Of a DNA stretch of 5,417 nt, positions 1 through 5,417 are shown piece by piece (position 1 is the first letter of the stretch; each line of letters begins with the position of its first letter). Source of the stretch: Comamonas sp. (GTDB taxonomy: Bacteria > Pseudomonadota > Gammaproteobacteria > Burkholderiales > Burkholderiaceae_C); contig JAFAIY010000192.1 in assembly GCA_019236485.1 (NCBI GenBank), forward strand, positions 1-5,417, given 5' to 3'. The notes beneath the pieces were generated by a model, which made no database searches, was not told the DNA's origin, and was given only the letters and a program-made list of their open reading frames with translations. The position numbers and the translations under genes were made by a program.

Positions 1-1274
1 GTCACCACCAGGCCGGCCAGCGCCCACCAGGCCGACACCGTGCCGCGCAGCCCCTTCATGAGGCGCATATGCAGCCAGGCCGCGTAATTGAGCCAGACGA
101 TCAGCGCCCAGGTTTCCTTGGGGTCCCAGCTCCAGTAGCCGCCCCAGGCCTCGGCCGCCCACAGCGCGCCCAGCACCGTGGCGATGGTGAAGAAGGCAAA
201 GCCCACGGCGATCGCCTTGTACATCAGGTCGTCCAGCACCTCGAAGGACGGCAGACGCTCGGCAATGCGCTTGCGGCCCAGCAGGATGCTGGCCACGATC
301 AGCGCCGAGATGCCGAAGTACACCATCCAGTAGCTGCTGCCCTTGCCGGCGGTCGCACCCTGGCGGAAGACGATGGGCTCGAAGCACAGCACCACGCCCA
401 GCAGCCACAGCGGCGCGAGCTTGTACCAGCGGGCCTCGCCGGCCTGCTGCTTGATCAGATAGGCAAAGGCCACCATGGCCGACAGGGCGAAAGTGCCGTA
501 ACCGATGAAATTGGCCGGCACGTGCAGCTTCATCCACCAGCTCTTGAGCGCCGGCACCAGAGGCTGGATTTCATAGGCCTGGCGCTCCACCGTGTACCAC
601 AGCAGAAAGCCCACGGCCGCGCTGACCACCAGCATCACGAAGCCGCCCAGCGCGCGGGTCTGGTAGTGCTCTTCGAAATACAGATAGAAGATGGCCGTCA
701 TCCAGCAGAACAGCACGAACACCTCGTAGAGGTTGCTGACAGGAATGTGGCCGATGTCCGGGCCCAGCACATAGCTTTCGTACCAGCGCACCATGGTGCC
801 GATCAGCGCCATGGTGACGGCCAGCCACGCCAGGCGCGAGCCCAGCAGCGACATGGTCGAGCTCTCGCCCTTGGCGAACATGCCTATCCAGTAGAACACG
901 GTGCTGATGAAGAAGATCACGCTCATCCAGAGGATGGCGGACTGGCTCGAGAAGAAGTATTTGAGGCCGAAGACTGTTTCTGAGCGCGCCAGATCGGCGC
1001 CGTCCGGCCCCTGGTACAGGCTGATGGACATCAGCGCACAGGCCGCAACCACCAGGATCAGCACGCGCAGCGGGCGCCAGAACCAGCCCAGCCAGATCAT
1101 GGCGGGAATGGAAGCCAGCAGGATGCCCTTCTCGTACACGTCCATATAGGCTGCATAGCGCTGCAGCGCATAGCCCAGGCCCAGGGCCACGATGAGCGCG
1201 AACAACCAGTCAAACCAGTTGCGGCGGGCAAAAAAGCCCTCATTCAAAGTCAGGGTCGTTGTTGCGGTGTTCAT
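1..1274 (-). CDS. ccsB: Cytochrome c biogenesis protein CcsB (CcsA/ResC family), 3' end cut by window
   Basis: This is the heme-handling membrane half of the System II cytochrome c synthase; it works with ResB to deliver heme to the periplasmic face and ligate it to CXXCH cysteines. Translating the minus strand from the ATG at 1274 gives 424 codons with no stop. The family's tryptophan-rich WWD signature is clear at residues 372-390 (WGGYWSWDPKETW at 377-389). Upstream is the conserved HIPVSNLYE (176-184) and KLHVP (249-253). H251 matches the periplasmic heme-ligand histidine before the WWD domain, and H402 (WLHMR) fits the transmembrane histidine after it; these roles are inferred from studied CcsBA proteins. 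Many hydrophobic segments are visible, for example about 24-40, 51-68, 113-133, 185-202, 211-227, 255-272 and 287-305. The second periplasmic histidine, normally in a C-terminal HSYG-like motif, should lie beyond position 1, so roughly 20-30 residues are probably missing. The start overlaps the resB stop and has a strong ribosome site, implying translational coupling. It has no gene-specific promoter that I can see. Confidence 0.96.
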   Translation of the reverse strand, partial: MNTATTTLTLNEGFFARRNWFDWLFALIVALGLGYALQRYAAYMDVYEKGILLASIPAMIWLGWFWRPLRVLILVVAACALMSISLYQGPDGADLARSETVFGLKYFFSSQSAILWMSVIFFISTVFYWIGMFAKGESSTMSLLGSRLAWLAVTMALIGTMVRWYESYVLGPDIGHIPVSNLYEVFVLFCWMTAIFYLYFEEHYQTRALGGFVMLVVSAAVGFLLWYTVERQAYEIQPLVPALKSWWMKLHVPANFIGYGTFALSAMVAFAYLIKQQAGEARWYKLAPLWLLGVVLCFEPIVFRQGATAGKGSSYWMVYFGISALIVASILLGRKRIAERLPSFEVLDDLMYKAIAVGFAFFTIATVLGALWAAEAWGGYWSWDPKETWALIVWLNYAAWLHMRLMKGLRGTVSAWWALAGLVV

Positions 1275-3445
1275 ACCGAACCTCCGGGAGTCTTCTTGGG
1301 AAGGGGCTGGGCCCCTATCAATTTTTCGGCCAGCATGGCGAATTCGCGGTCGCCATCCAGAGTCTTGCGGTTGGTGGACAAGGCCATGTTGGCATGGCTG
1401 GCGCCGTTATGCGGGGTCAGCCAGATCCAGATGCGGCGGTCGCGCACATACAGCATCGCAAACACGCCGATGATCAGCAAGGCGCAGCCCAGATACACCA
1501 CGTTCTTGCCGGGGGCGCGCGCCACCTGGAAGACGCTGGCCTGCACCTGCTTGAAGTCCTGCAGCATGAAGACCACGGGTGCCGGGTAGAACTGCGCATC
1601 GCTGAGCGAGAACACGGCCTGGGTCATGAAGGACTGGGTTTTTTCATTGCTCTCCAGCGGCTTCAGCCCCGCCTGCTGGCGCACCTGCTGGGCCAGCTCG
1701 AAGAGCACGCCGTTCAGTATGCGCACCAGCACCTCGCCGGCACGCTCGCGCTCGGCCTCGGGCACATTGCTGTCCATGAAGTTCGAGATCGCCTGCAGAC
1801 CACCCAGAGGCTTGCCTTCCGGGCCCTTGATCTTTCTGTCCTGACCCGCAAACAGCTCCAGCGCCTTGAGCGCGGACTGGGTCAGCGGCTCGGCGAGCTC
1901 GGGCCTGGAGACATCGACGGCTTTTTGCACATAGGCACGCGCAGCCTTCTCGGCCAGCGCCCGGTTCTGCATGGCCTGGCGCAGCTGCATGAAAGTGTTC
2001 ATCGTGCCTTCTGGGTCGGCGGGCACGCGCAGATAGCGCATCTGATCCGCCTGGTTCTCACGCACGCCCAGCAGAAAGACCGGCTGGCCGTCGCCCGTAT
2101 CCACGGGCAGCATATAGTTCTGGAACTCGCGTGCCTGGCCCGAGGCATCGCGCAGCTTGTAGCCCACGCTGGGGCCGATATTGCGCAAATCCTTTTTGTC
2201 CGTGGTCTTGTGGGCCGCGCCCAGGCGGTTTTCGATGGACTGCTTCAGGTCCACCTTGCGCACATCCGTGCCCGAGCCGCTCTTGTCCTGGCCGCCGAAG
2301 TTTTCCACATTGATGGTGCGCAGCGCCGTGTATTCCAGCGTGAGCTTGTCCTGCTTGCCGCCGGCCAGCTGGCGCACGAAGTCGGAGGAGCTGCCGATCA
2401 CACCCTCCACATCGAAAGGCTGGGAGACGCCGTCCATGGGCAGGGCATGCATCTTGACGCTGGAGCCGCCGTCATCGAAGCTGCTCTGGTAGATCTCTAT
2501 GCCCTTGTAGCTGGCCGGATGGTTGACCTCCACGCGCTTTTCCAGCTTCTCGCCGGTTTCCCGGTCGTGGATCACGATATCGCTGGCAAACAGCTTGGGC
2601 ATGCCCGTGGAGTAGTACTCGACGATGAATTTCTTGAGTTCCACCGAGAACGGCAGCTCCTGCAGCAGGATGCCGTCCGACTGGCTCAGGATGGCGGTGC
2701 CGGACTGCGTCCCCTCGGACACCATGAGGTTGCCGCGGAAGGTCGGATTCTTGGTGGACAGACGATGCTCGGGCGCGACGTCCGAGATCATGCCGCCGCC
2801 GGTATAGGGCGTCTTGCCGCCCAGCAGCATCTGGGCGCGCACGATGAGGTCGCCGTCGAACAATCCGCCCAGGCAGATCAGCACGATGGCGCAGTGCGCG
2901 GCGATATAGCCGAGCTTGTTGGCCGCGCCGGCCTTGGCCGCCAGCATCCAGCCCGGGCCCGCTGCGGTGTCGCGCTGCTGCAGCTTCACTTTCCAGCCGC
3001 CTGACGCCAGCTGCTGGCCCAGGCGCTTGGCCGCCTCCTCGGTGCTGCCGGCCACCTCGGCCTCGGCACGATGGTGGAAGGCCTTGAGGCTTTGCTCGCG
3101 GATGTTTTCCTTGTAGGTGCGGATATCGGCCAGATACTTGGGCGCATGGCGGCTCACGCACAGCGAGGTGCTGATGACCAGAAACGCCAGGATCAGCAAA
3201 AACCACCAGGCGCTGTAGACCGCGTTGAGCTTGAGCGCCAGAAACAGCTGCGCCCAGAAGGGGCCGAACTGGTTGACGTAGTTGACCAGGGGCTCATGCT
3301 GCTTGAGCACCGTACCGATGACCGAGGCGATGCAGATGACCGTGAGCAGCGAAATCGCAAAGCGCATGGAGGCCAGCAACTCCAGGGTCGCGCGCACTGC
3401 CTGTGAGCGGGAGGAGTCACGATCGCGAAGGGGTAGGTCTGACAT
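1271..3445 (-). CDS. resB: Cytochrome c biogenesis protein ResB (Ccs1), System II
   Basis: ResB is the partner of CcsB in the System II synthase. It is an inner-membrane protein with a large periplasmic domain thought to hold apocytochrome and share heme handling. The 724-residue product shows the expected four membrane segments at about 29-47, 78-97, 178-197 and 648-667, leaving a periplasmic domain of about 450 residues between the last two. Family marks include the histidine at the start of segment 3 (H184, in AAHCAIVLICLGG), the VEVNHP...YKGIEIYQSSF block at 305-323, and the PGKNVVYLGC entry to segment 4 at 645-654. The length suits the long betaproteobacterial form. The ATG at 3445 is the first possible start: an in-frame TAA sits 15 codons upstream and no ATG, GTG or TTG lies between. 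The only Shine-Dalgarno match is a weak GAG six bases before the ATG. The stop codon overlaps the ccsB start as ATGA. A terminator-like hairpin lies just upstream, so how the gene is transcribed is unclear. Confidence 0.97.
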   Translation of the reverse strand: MSDLPLRDRDSSRSQAVRATLELLASMRFAISLLTVICIASVIGTVLKQHEPLVNYVNQFGPFWAQLFLALKLNAVYSAWWFLLILAFLVISTSLCVSRHAPKYLADIRTYKENIREQSLKAFHHRAEAEVAGSTEEAAKRLGQQLASGGWKVKLQQRDTAAGPGWMLAAKAGAANKLGYIAAHCAIVLICLGGLFDGDLIVRAQMLLGGKTPYTGGGMISDVAPEHRLSTKNPTFRGNLMVSEGTQSGTAILSQSDGILLQELPFSVELKKFIVEYYSTGMPKLFASDIVIHDRETGEKLEKRVEVNHPASYKGIEIYQSSFDDGGSSVKMHALPMDGVSQPFDVEGVIGSSSDFVRQLAGGKQDKLTLEYTALRTINVENFGGQDKSGSGTDVRKVDLKQSIENRLGAAHKTTDKKDLRNIGPSVGYKLRDASGQAREFQNYMLPVDTGDGQPVFLLGVRENQADQMRYLRVPADPEGTMNTFMQLRQAMQNRALAEKAARAYVQKAVDVSRPELAEPLTQSALKALELFAGQDRKIKGPEGKPLGGLQAISNFMDSNVPEAERERAGEVLVRILNGVLFELAQQVRQQAGLKPLESNEKTQSFMTQAVFSLSDAQFYPAPVVFMLQDFKQVQASVFQVARAPGKNVVYLGCALLIIGVFAMLYVRDRRIWIWLTPHNGASHANMALSTNRKTLDGDREFAMLAEKLIGAQPLPKKTPGGSV
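1281..1285 (-). promoter_or_regulatory. Ribosome binding site of ccsB
   Basis: The minus strand reads GGAGG here, followed by six bases (TTCGGT) and the ccsB ATG at 1274. It lies inside the last codons of resB. This near-consensus Shine-Dalgarno fixes the ccsB start and contrasts with the weak site in front of resB. Confidence 0.85.
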
Positions 3446-3469
3446 GAACGACTCGAGAATATCCGGACG

Positions 3470-3510
3470 AAAAAAGGCGGGTCCATCTGCTTAGCGCCGA
3501 TGGGCCCGCC
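3470..3510 (-). terminator. Rho-independent terminator downstream of cytochrome c4, just ahead of resB
   Basis: On the minus strand, GGCGGGCCCATC (3510-3499) and GATGGACCCGCC (3487-3476) form a 12-position stem with one C/A mismatch, around an 11-base loop. Six T residues (3475-3470) follow directly. The strong GC stem plus T-run is the standard intrinsic terminator shape and is correctly oriented to end the cytochrome c4 transcript, 67 bases past its stop. It ends only 24 bases before the resB ATG, so it could also act as an attenuator for readthrough into resB-ccsB. On the plus strand the mismatch becomes a U-G wobble, but there is no T-run on that side. Confidence 0.82.
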
Positions 3511-3576
3511 TGACTTGAGGGATGACAAATGCCTGAAAGTTCCCGGAATCAACCAAGCATTCGCAGTGAAAGATTT

Positions 3577-4200
3577 TTAACGCAAGCCAGCTATATAGTC
3601 TGCCACGGCCTTGATTTCGCGATCATTAAGCTTGGCAGCAACCTGAGCCATGGGAATGCTATTGCCGCGCGTGCCGTCGCGGAAAGCCGTCAAGGTCTTG
3701 ACGGTGTAGTCCGAATGCTGGCCCGACAGGCGCGGGTACTGGGCCGGAATGCCGACCCCGTTGGGGCTGTGGCAGCCCGCACAGGCCGCGATCTGGCGTT
3801 CCTGGATGCCGCCGCGGTAAATGCGCTCGCCCAGGGCGATGGAATCCTTGTCCTTGGCGAAGCCGTTCTTGGGCGCCTGGGTGTGCAGCCAGGCCGCGAT
3901 GTTCTGCATATCGCCATCGCTCAGAGCGGAGGCAAAGCCCTTCATCACCGGGTCATTACGCTTGCCGTCCTTGAACTCGCGCAGCTGTTTGACCAGGTAT
4001 TCCGGGTGCTGGCCGGCGAGCTTGGGCTGCAAAGGAACGGAGGAATTGCCATCGGCAGCATGGCAGGCGGCGCAAACTGCGCCATAACTGGCTTGGCCCT
4101 TTGCGGCATCCACCTTGGCGGGTGTTTCTCCTGCGGAAAATGCAGGGAAGGCAGGTGCTGCGAAAATGGCAGCAGTCAGCAAAGAGGCAAGCAACTTCAT
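3577..4200 (-). CDS. Diheme cytochrome c4, secreted
   Basis: This is a periplasmic two-domain diheme c-type cytochrome that carries electrons, in relatives typically from the bc1 complex toward terminal oxidases such as cbb3. The 207-residue product has an N-terminal signal peptide with a hydrophobic core at about 3-20 and a likely cleavage after A23 (FSA before GET). The two halves repeat the same plan: CAACH at 43-47 with probable axial methionine M86 (DPVMKGFA), and CAGCH at 140-144 with probable axial M184 (SIPMAQVAAKL). The repeated GQHPEYLVKQL (63-73) and GQHSDYTVKTL (160-170) blocks support a domain duplication typical of c4. Length agrees with the family (about 190-210). The ATG at 4200 directly precedes the signal peptide, though no clear Shine-Dalgarno is visible. 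It is divergent from engB and upstream of resB-ccsB, whose product would attach its hemes. A hairpin terminator follows. Confidence 0.95.
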   Translation of the reverse strand: MKLLASLLTAAIFAAPAFPAFSAGETPAKVDAAKGQASYGAVCAACHAADGNSSVPLQPKLAGQHPEYLVKQLREFKDGKRNDPVMKGFASALSDGDMQNIAAWLHTQAPKNGFAKDKDSIALGERIYRGGIQERQIAACAGCHSPNGVGIPAQYPRLSGQHSDYTVKTLTAFRDGTRGNSIPMAQVAAKLNDREIKAVADYIAGLR

Positions 4201-4221
4201 ATCAAGGGGCTGGGTCTATTG

Positions 4222-4252
4222 TTGAGAGCGCTAATCGTCCAAATTCTACAAT
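4222..4252 (+). promoter_or_regulatory. Candidate sigma-70 promoter of engB
   Basis: TTGAGA (4222-4227) matches the -35 consensus at five of six positions, and TACAAT (4247-4252) matches the -10 at five of six. The spacer is 19 bases, longer than the preferred 17. Predicted transcription start is near 4259, leaving a leader of about 19 bases before the ATG at 4278. Confidence 0.5.
4243..4248 (-). promoter_or_regulatory. Candidate -10 element of the cytochrome c4 gene
   Basis: The minus strand reads TAGAAT, five of six matches to the sigma-70 -10 consensus. Transcription would begin near 4236, giving a leader of about 36 bases. No good -35 hexamer lies 17 bases upstream (AACTAT there), so an activator may be needed or the real promoter may lie elsewhere. 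It overlaps the engB -10 candidate by two bases. Confidence 0.35.
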
Positions 4253-4277
4253 GGGCCTCCCTGAAATAGTTACCGTC

Positions 4278-5018
4278 ATGACCCATGCTTCCCCGGATAC
4301 AGCCACCGGAAAAACACATTCTTTGATCGACAGCAAGCTTGCGATGGGCTGGATGCACACCGCACGCTTTTTTACGACCGCTGCCCAGCTCAACCAGCTG
4401 CCCGTAGTCGAAGTGCCCGAGATCGCTTTCGTGGGCCGCTCCAATGCGGGCAAGTCCACGGCCATCAACACGCTGACCCAGCAGAAACAGCTGGCCTTCG
4501 CCTCCAAGAAGCCCGGCCGCACCCAGCACATCAACCTATTTGCCCTGGGCAAGCAGGGCGTGACCGACGCCGTGCTGGCCGACCTGCCAGGCTACGGCTA
4601 TGCGGCCGTGTCGCGCTCGGACAAGGAGCGCTGGCAGCGCGTGATGCTCAACTACCTGATGAGCCGCGAGAGCCTGAGCGCCGTGGTGCTGCTCTGCGAC
4701 CCGCGCCTGGGCCTGACCGAGCTCGACGAGGCCTTGCTCGAGGCCATACGTCCGCGCGTGGAGCAGGGCCTGAAGTTCCTGATCCTGCTGACCAAGTCCG
4801 ACAAGCTCACCCGCGCCGAGCAGGCCAAGATCCTCTCCATCACCAAGCTCAATGCCGGCGGTGGCGAGGTGCGCCTGTTCTCCGCACTCAAGAAGCAGGG
4901 CGTGGACGACGTGGCCCAGCTGCTGTGGCACTGGTGCCACCCCGAGGGCTTGCCCGCTGCGCCGGCCGTCGCCCAAGCGACCACGATCGTCACAGAACCT
5001 GAACAGAATCAACCTTAG
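4278..5018 (+). CDS. engB: Ribosome biogenesis GTPase EngB (YihA/YsxC)
   Basis: EngB is a small cytoplasmic GTPase of the TRAFAC class, needed in studied bacteria for late assembly of the large ribosomal subunit. The 246-residue product has all the GTPase motifs in order: G1 GRSNAGKS at 53-60, G2 threonine in PGRTQ at 79-83, G3 DLPG at 102-105, G4 TKSD at 172-175 and G5 FSA at 201-203. The family-typical GYGYA follows G3. The reading frame stays open upstream to an ATG at 4101, but that stretch overlaps the divergent cytochrome gene and is not EngB-like. An ATG at 4251 overlaps the candidate -10 element, so 4278 is preferred. No good Shine-Dalgarno supports it, and an ATG at 4344, giving MGWMHTARFF, is a plausible shorter start closer to the usual family length of about 200-220. 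The C-terminal 25 residues are Ala/Pro/Glu-rich and look like a non-conserved tail. Confidence 0.95.
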   Translation: MTHASPDTATGKTHSLIDSKLAMGWMHTARFFTTAAQLNQLPVVEVPEIAFVGRSNAGKSTAINTLTQQKQLAFASKKPGRTQHINLFALGKQGVTDAVLADLPGYGYAAVSRSDKERWQRVMLNYLMSRESLSAVVLLCDPRLGLTELDEALLEAIRPRVEQGLKFLILLTKSDKLTRAEQAKILSITKLNAGGGEVRLFSALKKQGVDDVAQLLWHWCHPEGLPAAPAVAQATTIVTEPEQNQP

Positions 5019-5052
5019 GCGCTCTTTTTGCAAGCGCCGGAAGCTACAGATA

Positions 5053-5058
5053 GGAGAG
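5053..5058 (+). promoter_or_regulatory. Ribosome binding site of the alpha/beta hydrolase
   Basis: GGAGAG precedes the ATG at 5063, with six bases between GGAG and the start codon. It supports that start over the internal ATG five codons later. Confidence 0.75.
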
Positions 5059-5062
5059 CTTC

Positions 5063-5417
5063 ATGGTCACGACTTGCATGCACCGCCTGCCCGCCGGCAT
5101 CGAGCTGGAATGCCGCGTCGGCGGCCGGCCGGGCCGGCCCCTGCTACTGTTTCTGCACGGCTTCCCCGAAGGTGCTTTCATCTGGGATGAGCTGTTGGCG
5201 CAGTTCGGCGCCGACTACCGCTGCGTGGCGCCCAATCTGCGCGGCTATGGCCGCTCCAGCCAGCCCACGGCCATAGGCGACTACCGTGCCAAGCATCTGG
5301 TGGAAGACCTTGCCGCCCTGATTGCGCTGGAAAGCCCGGGCAACGCCGCGGCCTGCGTGATCGCCCATGACTGGGGCGGCGCCCTGGCCTGGGGCCTGGC
5401 GAATCGCTACCCGACCC
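5063..5417 (+). CDS. Alpha/beta hydrolase, epoxide hydrolase-like, 3' end cut by window
   Basis: This is the N-terminal part of an alpha/beta-fold hydrolase; 118 codons are visible. The oxyanion-hole block LHGFPE is at 31-36, followed by W41, a typical position after HGFPE. APNLRGYGRSSQP (56-68) is the conserved strand and loop of epoxide hydrolases and haloalkane dehalogenases. The nucleophile elbow is AHDWGG at 101-106, with D103 as the expected nucleophile. Aspartate rather than serine there favours an epoxide hydrolase, haloalkane or fluoroacetate dehalogenase type, but the lid tyrosines, catalytic acid and final histidine lie outside the window, so the reaction is undecided. There is no signal peptide, so it is probably cytoplasmic. 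It starts 44 bases after the engB stop in the same direction with its own ribosome site and no clear promoter or terminator between, so it is probably on the engB transcript. Confidence 0.9.
   Translation, partial: MVTTCMHRLPAGIELECRVGGRPGRPLLLFLHGFPEGAFIWDELLAQFGADYRCVAPNLRGYGRSSQPTAIGDYRAKHLVEDLAALIALESPGNAAACVIAHDWGGALAWGLANRYPT

Noticed and set aside
69..983. A 304-codon plus-strand open frame antisense to ccsB
   Set aside because: It is opposite the conserved WWD-domain gene and has a low-complexity His/Gln/Ala/Arg composition typical of an antisense shadow.
1259..3004. A 581-codon plus-strand open frame running antisense through most of resB
   Set aside because: It lies opposite a clearly recognised ResB, its product is rich in His, Gln, Ala, Gly and Arg as expected from the reverse complement of GC-rich coding DNA, and it shows no recognisable domain.
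3454..3487. Possible resB promoter on the minus strand (TGGACC, 16 bases, GATATT)
   Set aside because: Each hexamer matches consensus at only four of six positions, the spacer is the terminator T-run, and the implied start would leave almost no leader before the ATG.
3529..4269. A 246-codon plus-strand open frame covering the cytochrome c4 gene
   Set aside because: The opposite strand encodes a full cytochrome c4 with signal peptide and two CXXCH motifs; this frame has no independent support.
4101..4277. Upstream extension of engB to the ATG at 4101
   Set aside because: It would overlap the 5' end of the divergent cytochrome gene and the intergenic promoter region, and the extra residues do not resemble EngB.
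5018..5038. Inverted repeat GGCGCT / AGCGCC right after the engB stop, as a possible terminator
   Set aside because: The stem is only six base pairs, the T-run is in the loop instead of after the stem, and a co-oriented gene follows at once.

Overview
The window is GC-rich and coding-dense, with short intergenic gaps. Its gene families (long ResB, CcsB/CcsA, diheme cytochrome c4, EngB) point to a betaproteobacterium of the Burkholderiales, most likely a Comamonadaceae member such as Comamonas, Delftia or Acidovorax. That placement comes from protein character and base composition, not from a database search.

Layout. On the minus strand, reading leftward from about 4200, there are three genes: a secreted diheme cytochrome c4 (4200 to 3577), then resB (3445 to 1271), then ccsB (1274 to beyond the left edge). 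resB and ccsB overlap by the four bases ATGA and form the two-protein System II cytochrome c synthase. A strong hairpin with a T-run lies between the cytochrome gene and resB. On the plus strand, divergent from the cytochrome gene, lies engB (4278 to 5018), a ribosome-assembly GTPase. After a 44-base gap comes the start of an alpha/beta hydrolase of the epoxide hydrolase/haloalkane dehalogenase type (5063 to beyond the right edge).

How the parts fit. ResB and CcsB move heme across the inner membrane and attach it to CXXCH cysteines of exported apocytochromes. The cytochrome c4 next door has two such motifs and a signal peptide, so it is a probable client. engB shares the 77-base divergent control region with the cytochrome gene but has no obvious functional tie to it. 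The hydrolase is probably co-transcribed with engB, and its substrate cannot be told from the sequence.

This is largely an ordinary housekeeping region. I found no mobile element, CRISPR array, RNA gene or convincing new system. The points worth a second look are regulatory: the terminator-like hairpin just upstream of resB, and the overlapping divergent -10 elements between the cytochrome gene and engB. No stretch longer than 300 bases lacks a gene.
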